From positions 76,717,387 through 76,781,386 of the forward strand of contig OW121741.1 of NCBI GenBank assembly GCA_933228675.1: 64,000 bases of DNA, given 5' to 3'. This document shows, piece by piece, positions 36,962 through 48,282 of this stretch. This stretch comes from Stomorhina lunata (taxonomy: Eukaryota; Arthropoda; Insecta; Diptera; Rhiniidae). Below the pieces are notes generated by a model. The model saw nothing but the letters and a program-made list of their open reading frames with translations, was not told the origin of the DNA and ran no database searches. Both the position numbers and the translations under genes were made by a program. The number at the start of each line of letters is the position of its first letter. Within the stretch, counting starts at the first letter, position 1.

Positions 36962-38302
36962 AAGTTTGAAAATTTTCGATTATTTCTGTTATCTTTTAAT
37001 CAGATTTTTATAAACAGTTAATAAAAACTTAAAAATGTCCTCCCTCAAACATATTCATTTGGTTTGCTAAAATATTTAACTGTGATGTTCACTTTTGTCC
37101 AAAAATTATTTATTTCGCTTAAAGCGAATGCCAAATTATTTTTTTTTTATCTTTTTTCTATTTATTTGATTTTCATATTTTATCAAAAAAAAGGACCACA
37201 AAAGCCGCAATTTATACAAAGAATTTTGACAAACTCGTGGTTTTTCCAGTAAAATGATAAAAGTGATAAATTTCAATTAAAAATTTACTGTTTTTTTCAT
37301 ACATTCTTTGACGAAAGTAAATATTATCTTTTTTTGAGGGGGGAGAACTACTAAGAGAATAATTCTGTTTATTCAGCAGAATTTTTTGAAGGTTATTTAT
37401 TATATAAATTTAGTGCATTTTAAGAGAAAAGCTCAAAAAAGGGTTATCATCATATTTTATTGCATACCGGAAAGGGGTAGTAGATGGGTCGTATGATTGA
37501 TATTTGATTATATATAAATTGAAATATTGTTCATACGCCTCCGTGCAAATTAAATAGCCAGGGGTTGACTTAAAATTGTTTGGTATTTTTGAAAAGTTAA
37601 CTCAGATTTGTTTATAAATTTGATAACTTAAGTTTTGTTTCTCTGTGTTATCCTATAAATATGAAATCTATCAATAATTTCTAATTCACATACAAATTTG
37701 TTAATTTGTAGTCTATCTACTCGTGTATCTATTTTATTAACATTCAAATATTCCATCTACAAATATTAATCTATCAATATTTATGTTTATATAAATATTT
37801 ATGCATTCTGCCATAATCGCAAAATATATTATTCCAAACAGATAATAAATATATTCATGATTATGATGTTGTCGATGATGATGATAATGATAAAGTATTT
37901 ATTTGCTGCTGACCACACATTAAAAACGCAACAAAAATGAACAAACATTTGATATAGAACATTAATTATTTGAACTAATTTATTACGAACAAATTCATAC
38001 GAGAATTCAGTAAAAAAAAAATAGAAAATAGATTTACGATTTGAATTTATCATTTAACTTATTTCCATACATAGGAAAAAGATTAAGATATTTTGAAAGC
38101 ATTAGATTTAGTTAATTATTTTACCTTTTAATAAATGACTAATTTAGTCTTAGGCTTAAGGAGAAATAAATCAATTTTGCAATTTACCACAAAAACCACT
38201 TTTAACTCAAATAAAATAATAGAATAATGTTATAATTTATGTAAATCCCTAATTCCTGGCTTAATACTGATTTTTGCATTTTAATATTTGAATACAAAAA
38301 TT
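36962..38302. other. Non-repetitive AT-rich interval
   Basis: No gene, RNA or element recognised. Short low-complexity frames only. A GATGATGATAATGATAA-type run is present near 37,875-37,895. Confidence 0.6.
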
Positions 38303-41300
38303 ACTAGAACAGAATTAGAGCAGAAGCAGAATAGAACAGAACTAGAACAGAACTAGAACAGAACTAGAACAGAACTAGAACAGAACTAGAACAGAACTAG
38401 AACAGAACTAGAACAGAACTAGAACAGAACTAGAATAGAACTAGAACAGAACTAGAACAGAACTAGAACAGAACTAGAACAGAACTAGAACAGAACTAGA
38501 ACAGAACTAGAACAGAACTAGAACAGAACTAGAACAGAACTAGAACAGAACTAGAACAGAACTAGAACAGAACTAGAACAGAACTAGAACAGAACTAGAA
38601 CAGAACTAGAACAGAACTAGAACAGAACTAGAACAGAACTAGAACAGAACTAGAACAGAACTAGAACAGAACTAGAACAGAACTAGAACAGAACTAGAAC
38701 AGAACTAGAACAGAACTAGAACAGAACTAGAACAGAACTAGAACAGAACTAGAACAGAACTAGAACAGAACTAGAACAGAACTAGAACAGAACTAGAACA
38801 GAACTAGAACAGAACTAGAACAGAACTAGAACAGAACTAGAACAGAACTAGAACAGAACTAGAACAGAACTAGAACAGAACTAGAACAGAACTAGAACAG
38901 AACTAGAACAGAACTAGAACAGAACTAGAACAGAACTAGAACAGAACTAGAACAGAACTAGAACAGAACTAGAACAGAACTAGAACAGAACTAGAACAGA
39001 ACTAGAACAGAACTAGAACAGAACTAGAACAGAACTAGAACAGAACTAGAACAGAACTAGAACAGAACTAGAACAGAACTAGAACAGAACTAGAACAGAA
39101 CTAGAACAGAACTAGAACAGAACTAGAACAGAACTAGAACAGAACTAGAACAGAACTAGAACAGAACTAGAACAGAACTAGAACAGAACTAGAACAGAAC
39201 TAGAACAGAACTAGAACAGAACTAGAACAGAACTAGAACAGAACTAGAACAGAACTAGAACAGAACTAGAACAGAACTAGAACAGAACTAGAACAGAACT
39301 AGAACAGAACTAGAACAGAACTAGAACAGAACTAGAACAGAACTAGAACAGAACTAGAACAGAACTAGAACAGAACTAGAACAGAACTAGAACAGAACTA
39401 GAACAGAACTAGAACAGAACTAGAACAGAACTAGAACAGAACTAGAACAGAACTAGAACAGAACTAGAACAGAACTAGAACAGAACTAGAACAGAACTAG
39501 AACAGAACTAGAACAGAACTAGAACAGAACTAGAACAGAACTAGAACAGAACTAGAACAGAACTAGAACAGAACTAGAACAGAACTAGAACAGAACTAGA
39601 ACAGAACTAGAACAGAACTAGAACAGAACTAGAACAGAACTAGAACAGAACTAGAACAGAACTAGAACAGAACTAGAACAGAACTAGAACAGAACTAGAA
39701 CAGAACTAGAACAGAACTAGAACAGAACTAGAACAGAACTAGAACAGAACTAGAACAGAACTAGAACAGAACTAGAACAGAACTAGAACAGAACTAGAAC
39801 AGAACTAGAACAGAACTAGAACAGAACTAGAACAGAACTAGAACAGAACTAGAACAGAACTAGAACAGAACTAGAACAGAACTAGAACAGAACTAGAACA
39901 GAACTAGAACAGAACTAGAACAGAACTAGAACAGAACTAGAACAGAACTAGAACAGAACTAGAACAGAACTAGAACAGAACTAGAACAGAACTAGAACAG
40001 AACTAGAACAGAACTAGAACAGAACTAGAACAGAACTAGAACAGAACTAGAACAGAACTAGAACAGAACTAGAACAGAACTAGAACAGAACTAGAACAGA
40101 ACTAGAACAGAACTAGAACAGAACTAGAACAGAACTAGAACAGAACTAGAACAGAACTAGAACAGAACTAGAACAGAACTAGAACAGAACTAGAACAGAA
40201 CTAGAACAGAACTAGAACAGAACTAGAACAGAACTAGAACAGAACTAGAACAGAACTAGAACAGAACTAGAACAGAACTAGAACAGAACTAGAACAGAAC
40301 TAGAACAGAACTAGAACAGAACTAGAACAGAACTAGAACAGAACTAGAACAGAACTAGAACAGAACTAGAACAGAACTAGAACAGAACTAGAACAGAACT
40401 AGAACAGAACTAGAACAGAACTAGAACAGAACTAGAACAGAACTAGAACAGAACTAGAACAGAACTAGAACAGAACTAGAACAGAACTAGAACAGAACTA
40501 GAACAGAACTAGAACAGAACTAGAACAGAACTAGAACAGAACTAGAACAGAACTAGAACAGAACTAGAACAGAACTAGAACAGAACTAGAACAGAACTAG
40601 AACAGAACTAGAACAGAACTAGAACAGAACTAGAACAGAACTAGAACAGAACTAGAACAGAACTAGAACAGAACTAGAACAGAACTAGAACAGAACTAGA
40701 ACAGAACTAGAACAGAACTAGAACAGAACTAGAACAGAACTAGAACAGAACTAGAACAGAACTAGAACAGAACTAGAACAGAACTAGAACAGAACTAGAA
40801 CAGAACTAGAACAGAACTAGAACAGAACTAGAACAGAACTAGAACAGAACTAGAACAGAACTAGAACAGAACTAGAACAGAACTAGAACAGAACTAGAAC
40901 AGAACTAGAACAGAACTAGAACAGAACTAGAACAGAACTAGAACAGAACTAGAACAGAACTAGAACAGAACTAGAACAGAACTAGAACAGAACTAGAACA
41001 GAACTAGAACAGAACTAGAACAGAACTAGAACAGAACTAGAACAGAACTAGAACAGAACTAGAACAGAACTAGAACAGAACTAGAACAGAACTAGAACAG
41101 AACTAGAACAGAACTAGAACAGAACTAGAACAGAACTAGAACAGAACTAGAACAGAACTAGAACAGAACTAGAACAGAACTAGAACAGAACTAGAACAGA
41201 ACTAGAACAGAACTAGAACAGAACTAGAACAGAACTAGAACAGAACTAGAACAGAACTAGAACAGAACTAGAACAGAACTAGAACAGAACTAGAACAGAA

Positions 41301-41401
41301 CTAGAACAGAACTAGAACAGAACTAGAACAGAACTAGAACAGAACTAGAACAGAACTAGAACAGAACTAGAACAGAACTAGAACAGAACTAGAACAGAAC
41401 T
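38303..41401 (-). repeat. 11-bp satellite (TTCTAGTTCTG)n, inverted array
   Basis: About 3.1 kb, roughly 280 copies, of CAGAACTAGAA, the inverse complement of the array at 13.2-16.6 kb. Variants cluster at the left edge (38,303-38,440) and the rest is uniform, ending sharply at 41,401. In the satellite's own orientation the degenerate edge is thus the same one as in the first array. Flanking sequences of the two arrays do not match. Confidence 0.98.
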
Positions 41402-42334
41402 CGAATTGAATTTGAATAGATTTATTAGTTTCTATAATTTTATTTTTTATTTTTATTTTCTTCCAAGCCCACTGTGCGTCAATTCATTGTATGGGTATTG
41501 TCTTTAATTTTTTTTTAGCTTTCATGTTTAAAAGTATTTAATAAATTTGGAATTTTGCTTGAATCTTAAAATAAACAAAATAAAGCAAAAAACCAAAAGT
41601 CTGTCTATTTAAATTCAAAACATTTTTGCATATAGTAGAACCAGCTTAAAACGAACTCACTGCAGATAAGTAAAATATGCTTTCGATTAATTCAGTTTTG
41701 TTCTTATCGTCTGCTATTTTAGGTATATTAACAATTTTTTTTAATATTATTATTTTTTTTTTTTTTGATATTTTTAAACATTAAGAAAGTAACGTCTAAC
41801 AAATTATAAATGAATAAATAAATAAAAACTTTAATTTAAATATAGAAAAAAATGTTTATATGTAAACAATTTAGTGAAAGAAAATGTAATCAATAGAAAT
41901 AAATAAAATAAATTTATTTCATTCTTAAAATACCAAAAGTAAACAATATCATAAATTTAGAAAGAGATGGACAATTTGAAATTTATTGACTGAAATATTT
42001 AGTTTTATGGAATGGAATTTGCAATAGCACAAGTAAATACTGAATTATAGCTATAGAAACTGCAATCGTTTAGTTTAGATTTATAATTTGGAAAATATTT
42101 TAAAGTTTTCTAAGTATCAGTATAAGATTTGAATTTTAGAAAATCAGTTTTAATATGGAATATCTAAGGTGACGTTAAGAGCTTATTTGCGAGTATTTGC
42201 GATATATAGAACTATTCAAAAAACTATTTTCGATAATATTTCTAGAATTTTCAAAAAACTTTTTTTCACATTTCTACTGGTTTGATTTTAGCTTCCATAG
42301 ATAATAAAGTTAAATTACGTGAGGGAACTCGTAG
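41402..42334. other. Non-repetitive AT-rich interval
   Basis: No gene recognised. Plain AT-rich sequence with a poly(T) tract near 41,750. Confidence 0.6.
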
Positions 42335-43690
42335 AAAATTTGTTTATAAAAAATTTTTCTAAAGAAAATTTTTTATCAAAAATTTTTCGATAGAAAATGT
42401 TTATATCAAAAATTTTTCTATAGGAAGTTTTTTTCTCAAAATTTTTCTATAGAAAGTTTTTTATCAAAAATTTTTCTTTAGAAAATTTTTTTATAAAAAT
42501 TTTTCTATAGGAAATTTTTTTTTCAAAGATTTTTCTATAGAAAATTTTTTTATTAAAAATTTTTTTAACAAAAATTTTTCTATAGAAAATTGCTTTATTA
42601 AAAATGTTTCCATATTTTTTCTATCAAAAATTTTTCTATAGAAAATTTTTTTATCAAAAATTTTTCTAAAGAAAATTTTTTGATCAAAAATTTTTCTATA
42701 GAAACTTTTTTTTATCGAAAATTTTGTATAGAAAATTTTTTTATCAAAAATTTTTCTATAGAAAATTTTTTATCAAAAATTTTTCTATACAAAATTTTTT
42801 TATCAAAAATTTTTCTATAGAAAATTTTTTATCAAAAATTTTTCTATAGAAAATTTTTTTATCAAAAATTTTTTATAGAAAATTTTTTTATTAAAAATTT
42901 TTCTATAGAAAATTTTTTTATCAAAAATTTTTCTATAGAAAATTTTTTTATCAAAAATTGTTTCTATCGAAAATTTTTTTATCAAAAATTTTTCTATCGA
43001 AAATTTTTTTATCAAAAATTTTTCTATCGAAAATTTTTTTATCAAAAATTTTTCTATGGAAAATTTTTTAACAAAAATTTTTCTATAGAAAATTTTTTTA
43101 TCAAAAATTTTTTTATAGAAAACTTTTTTATCAATAATTTTTCTATAGAAGATTTTTAATACAAAAATTTTCTATAGATAATTTATACATTTTTTTTTCT
43201 ATTATTTTATATCAAAAATTTTTCTATAGAAAATTTTTTTAGAAAATTTTTTTATCAACTATTTTTCTATAGAAAATTTTTTTTATCAAAAATGTTTCTA
43301 TAGAAAGTTATCAAAAATTTTTTTATAGAAAATTTTTTTATCAAAAATTTTTCTATATTTTTTTTATCAAAAATGTATCTATAGAAAATTTTTTTATCAA
43401 AAATTTATCTTTCGAATTTTTTTTTTTATCAAAAATTTTTCTATCGAAAATTTTTTTATCAAAAAATTTTTCTATGTAAAATTTTTGTATAAACTATTTT
43501 TTTATCAAAATTTTTTTTATGAAAAATTTTTCAAAAAAAAAAAAAAATTTGTTCATTTTCTATAGAAAATTTTTTTGTAAAAAAATTTTTGATGAAAACA
43601 TTTTTGTGAAACATTTTCCATAAAAAACTTTTGATAAAAAAATGTTCTATAGAAAAATTTTTATCAAAAATTTGTTTCTTGAGTTCTATT
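42335..43690. repeat. ~30-bp satellite E
   Basis: Tandem, imperfect unit with TTTTTCTATAGAAAA followed by TTTTTTATCAAAAA. It shares the CTATAG-centred palindrome with satellites C and D but has a TATCAAAAA linker. Units with CTATCGAAAA cluster at about 42,965-43,035. It becomes irregular after 43,200. Confidence 0.9.
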
Positions 43691-44030
43691 AATGATCATG
43701 TTATTAACAAAAATTAATAAAATTAATCGGCTACTGGTGTTATAGGCTGCCTACTCCTGCTTTTAACCTTTTATATAGTTAAGTTTTTACTTGTAAAATA
43801 TTCAAGATTTTGTTAATTTTCAGAAAACTCTCGGGCTATATATAGATCAGATATTGGTGAAAAATCGGTGCACTATGGGACAAAAATTAAAATTTTAATT
43901 TTAGAAGTCGAATATCTTTAAAACCATAAGTGATAGGATATGCATTTAGGTGTTTGTTATATAGAATGATTCTTTAAATCAGTTGGGAAATGACAATTAT
44001 ATATCGTTTTAAGTGATTTATGAGTCTGAC
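43691..44030. other. Non-repetitive interval
   Basis: AT-rich sequence between satellite E and the diverged 250-300-bp repeats. Nothing recognised. Confidence 0.5.
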
Positions 44031-45440
44031 GGGTCCTACTTTGGGAGCCGATTGCTGGAGTTAAAAAAGTTTAACTTGATGCTAGTTTGTGATGCTGAAT
44101 AATGTCATTTTTATTTTGATTCTAATGATAATTTAAAAATAATTGCCCGGGTTCAAATCCTACCATCTGCATTTTTTTATATTTTTCAAAACTTTTCTTA
44201 TTCAATAAGGCTTATATTATTTGGAATATTTATAGTTTTAAGACTATCGTGGTAATTTTTTAACATTTTCGATTTTTTAAGAAACTTAAATTTTACAAAT
44301 TTTTTTTCAAATTTCGTTTTTTTTTTTTTACTTGGGATATCATACGATATTTGTATTGATGATAGTTTTTGATGTTGAATAGTGTCATTTTTATTTTAAT
44401 TCTAATGACAATTTGAATTTAATTACACGGGTTCAAGTCCTATTATCTGCATGTTTTTTTTATATATTTAAAGAATTTATTTTATTTTATTATTTTTTTT
44501 TTTGATTTTACAAAAAAAAATATTTTTTTGCATTGCGATGCTAGTAACTTTAAAACCGTTGACAACACAAAAATTTTGTGTTAGCATGACTTAAAGGCAA
44601 TTTTATTCTTAATCTATTGGTGTATTTTCAATAAAATTAGATAAGTGGTTTTTAAGATTTTTGCAAATAGTTATCCGGGTTCAAATCCTATCATCTACAG
44701 GTTAATTTTTATTTAATTTTTCATATTGAATAAGACTTGTGTTATTTGAAATAAACATAGTTTTACGACCATTGCGATGGTCGGTATGTTTGTAAAGTTT
44801 TTGATTTTTTAAGAATTTAAAAAAAAATTATTTTGCAAAAAAAATATTTCTTTGCATTTAAATGTGAATAACTTCGAAACTGTTGATCACACAAAAAACT
44901 TGTGTTTAAATCTGTTTAATATCTATTGGTGTGTTTTAAATAAAATTAGATAAGAAGTTTTCAAATTATGGTAGACTAACTAGGACAGCATCTTCAAAAA
45001 ACCAAATTTTGAAAAATTTTTTTTTCAAATTTTCTACCAATTTTAGGTAAAATTTTTTCTTTTATATTTTCTCGTAGAAATAATCATAGTTTTTATGGTT
45101 TTCGAATAGCGGTTTTGAATTTTTTTTTATTTTTCGATTTTTTTTTTTTTTTTTTTGTGAAAATTTTTTTTTTTTTGTGAATTTTTTTTTTTTTTGTATT
45201 GCGATGTGAATAACTTCGAAGCCGTTGATCACACAACAAATTTGAGTTAGAGGTTCTTAAAGGTAATTTTGTTTTATATTCATTGGTGTATTTTCAATAA
45301 AAATGGTTGAGGCAATTTTAAGATATGGTAAACAAACTAGGATAGCCTCTTAAAAAATCTCAAATTTAAAAATTTTTTAATTCCGTTTTTTTTTCGGATC
45401 TAGATTAAAAAGAGTTCAACTTGATGGTAGTTTTTGGTGT
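44031..45440 (+). repeat. Diverged ~250-300-bp tandem repeats with tRNA B-box-like motifs
   Basis: Blocks recur in order. AACTTGATGCTAGTTTGTGA at about 44,070, with counterparts near 44,358 and 45,419. B-box-like CCCGGGTTCAAATCC at 44,146-44,160, with diverged forms at 44,427-44,440 and 44,675-44,689, each followed by TATC-ATCT-like words. A downstream block with AACTTCGAAACTGTTGATCA at about 44,870 recurs at about 45,200 and, weaker, at about 44,550. T-rich tracts separate the blocks. It may be a tandemly amplified tRNA-derived SINE, but no A box was found. Confidence 0.6.
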
Positions 45441-45540
45441 TGAGTATGACATATTCAAAATGACATTAATGGAAAACAAAAGCTAAGAAAAGTGAATACC
45501 TTTACTGTTTTTTAATAAATAGAAATAGGTAATACATATT

Positions 45541-45779
45541 CAGGTATGTGATGGACATTTTCGTTTTGAAATCGATCGATTTCAGACATATTTTTAGCGA
45601 ATTTTCGGTTATTTCCCCCAAAAATAATGAAAATTTTGGCTTTAATCATTTTGACTGATATTTTGTCTTTCATTTGGTTTGAGTTTTTTGGGGAAATAAC
45701 CGAAAATCTCAAAAATAAATATCAAAAATATATCTGAAATCAATCGATTTGAAAACGATCGTTTTCCATCACATACCTG
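45541..45779. mobile_element. 239-bp MITE-like element with long inverted repeats
   Basis: It begins CAGGTATGTGATGG and ends CCATCACATACCTG. The inverted repeat continues inward (AAATCGAT-GATTTCAGA, then TTTTCGGTTATTTCCCC) for about 85-95 bp per arm with mismatches and indels. It is flanked by ATT on both sides (45,538-45,540 and 45,780-45,782). It has no coding capacity. The arms meet around a short central region near 45,620-45,670. Confidence 0.75.
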
Positions 45780-45964
45780 ATTTTCTCAATCTTCTTTCAA
45801 ACAAATCTTAAAATTTCTTCAAATGTTTAGTATATAAAAATTTGATGTTTGTATTTGTTCCCAACTTTACTAACAGACTGACTGAGTGTTTGATTCAATC
45901 ATACATTTATTCGTTGATTCATTTATATAGAAATTTCAATAGGAAAGAAAACACAATTACTTAC

Positions 45965-46213
45965 CTTATGCCTTCTTTTATTTGGAGTTTCTTTTAATGT
46001 AAATTTAACACGTAAAAATTATTATTATTTATTATTATTTTTATATATTTTTTTATTTTATTATTTTGTGTTGAATAAATGAATGAAGTCGGTAATGTTG
46101 ATGTTTGGTTGGTTTGTTTTGTTGGTTGGGTGTTGGTGTTGGCGTTGGCGTTGACGACTTTGATAATGACGTTGTAGGCGTTTCAAGTTATATTCAAATT
46201 TAAGTCAAAACTG
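45965..46213 (-). other. Candidate non-coding first exon (5' UTR) of a host gene
   Basis: On the minus strand CATAAG|GTAAGT at 45,970-45,959 is a perfect donor consensus. The ~250 nt upstream on that strand are A/C-rich with CAACGCCAACGCCAAC and AACCAACCAAAC runs and contain no ATG, a composition typical of fly 5' untranslated regions. A TCAGTT initiator-like word (AACTGA on the plus strand at 46,209-46,214) is a possible start site, but no TATA box at the right spacing was found. The gene is unidentified because no coding exon is visible. The left limit (45,965) rests on the donor; the right limit is a guess. Confidence 0.35.
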
Positions 46214-47419
46214 ACACGAAAACCCATAGACTCTTTCACTAAAAAAACACAAAGTTTTTCTTTTCTTTTTTGCTTAAATAAAATTAGAAAAATTTTTGTA
46301 GGAAAAGGAAAAACTGAATAGAAATAATTTCTATTCAAATTTTTGTTTCCTTCAACTTTTGACTTAGGGCTCTTGTAGGTAAGAGTGTGTGTGTAAAATA
46401 TATGTGTGTAAGAGAAAGAGTTTGTTGGTATTAGTTAATTTGAAAAAACACTTTCACTTTAACCTAAAATGTTTAGGTTTTCTTTCCTTTATTTTCAAAT
46501 CCTTTTACACTTTGTGCGTGTTTGTTTAAGTTTGTTTCAAATATTGCGTTCTTTTTTTTTTTTGTATTCGGTTATATAAAACTGTTGAACTGTTTTTTAG
46601 ATTGAGTTTTGTTTTTCAAAATTCAGTTTTTTCGATTCCTGTTTGTCGTTGTTATATTTAGCACTTTCATCGCTTTTTGCGTGTTTCTCTTTCAAAAAAA
46701 TATGTATATACACAGGAAGTGTAAATAATTTTACACGCTCACCAACACTTTCATTTAACTAAAAACTCTAACAGTTTTCAAATATTTGTTGTATGTATTT
46801 CAAAATGTTTTAGATTTCTGCTTGTTCATCATAACAACAACCACCACCACGAGCAACAGTAGCAGCGGCAGCAGCAGCTGGAGTAACAGCAACAGTCAAA
46901 ACAATAAAGCGTTAAATAAATATCATCACCTCTCCAGCTCTAACTTGCAACAAAAACGACTCGTTTTTTTCCAACCAAAAGTTTGAGCCAAGCAAACAAT
47001 CTAAAAAAAGAACAAAAGTGCAGAAATGTAAAGACACGTTTTACTAAAGAAGTTTGTGTGTGTATAACAGAAATTAGATTACATTTTTTTCAAAAATAAA
47101 TTTCATAATATAACAATTTTTAACACTCTTTGTTTGGAGTCTTGTTTGCCTGCCTTTCCCTGGCTCTTGGCTTTAAAAACAACAGACGCCTATAACAGAA
47201 ATAAAATTTACATATTTTTAATAAAATACATAAACAATCAGGCACGCAAACAAACATCGCAAATAAACACAATTTTAAATTTTATTATAGAAATTTTTAG
47301 AGGTCGACTAGGATATGGCATAAACGGTTTTTCTTTAAGGCAACAATATCTAAGTTTTTTCAAATCTATTTACACTATCGATTTTTATCAATCCGGCTTT
47401 CATAGTAAATTGTGCATAT
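46214..47419. other. Non-repetitive, possibly promoter-proximal interval
   Basis: Less repetitive and slightly less AT-rich than its surroundings. It contains a GT-rich tract at about 46,385-46,415, a plus-strand TATATAAA at about 46,574, and a CAACAACCACCACCACGAGC / AGCAGCGGCAGCAGCAGC run at about 46,834-46,885. A TATCGATTT word lies near 47,378. Regulatory DNA or further untranslated exons are possible but unproven. Confidence 0.3.
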
Positions 47420-48282
47420 TATCACAAGTTGTGCAACATATGTTCTTCTACAGAAAAGTTTTGAAACATAAGTTTTTCTATAGAAAAAGTTGTGCAACAT
47501 AAATGCTTATATAGAAAAAGTTGAGAAGCATTAGCTTTTCAATAGAAAAAGTTTTGCAACATAAGTTTTTTTATATAAAAGTTCTGCAACATAAGTATTT
47601 CTACAAAATATGTAAAGCAAAATAAGTTTTTCTATAGAAAAAGTTATGCAGCATAAGCTTTTCTATAGAAATGTTAAACAACACAAGTTTTTCTAGAAAA
47701 AGTTAAGCAACATAAGTTTTTGTAGAGAAAAAGTTAAGAAACAGCAATTTTTTTATAGAAAAAATTGTGCAACATAAGTTTTTCTATAGAAAAAATGTAC
47801 AACATGAGTTTTTCTATGAAAAACAAGTTTTTCTTTAGAAACAATTGAGCACCATAAGCTTCCATATAGAAAAAATTGCTATAGAAAGAGTTGTGCAACA
47901 AATGTTTTTCTAAAGAAAAAGTTGTGCAACATAAGTTGTTTTTTAGAAATAGTTGTGCAACATAAGTTTTTATTTATAAAAAGTTGAACAACATAAGTTT
48001 TTCTACACAAAAAATTGAGCAACATTAGATTTCTATAGAAAAAATAAAGTAACATAAGTTTTTCTATAGAAAATGACAAGCAACTGGAGTTTCTGTACAA
48101 AAAAAAGCAGTGGAACACAAGTTCTTCTATAGAAAAAGTTGTGCAACACAAGTTTTTCTATAGAAAAAGTAAGCAATATAAGTTTTTCTATAGAAAAATT
48201 TTAAACCACACAGGAAAAGTTGTGCAATATAAAATTTTCTATAGAAAAAGGTAAGCGACATTATTTTTTCTATAGAAAAAGT
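47420..48282. repeat. 31-bp satellite C, diverged left edge
   Basis: Units of the TTTTTCTATAGAAAAA plus GTTGTGCAAC satellite, heavily mutated and variable in length. This is the expected decayed margin of the uniform array that follows. Confidence 0.9.

Noticed and set aside
46574..46630. Plus-strand TATATAAA with a TCAGTT word downstream as a core promoter
   Set aside because: The spacing is about 50 bp rather than about 30, and AT-rich DNA yields such words often; not called.
46786..46986. 66-codon frame with S/N-rich peptide
   Set aside because: It derives from a CAA/CAG microsatellite; may be untranslated exon or promoter DNA, but nothing supports translation.
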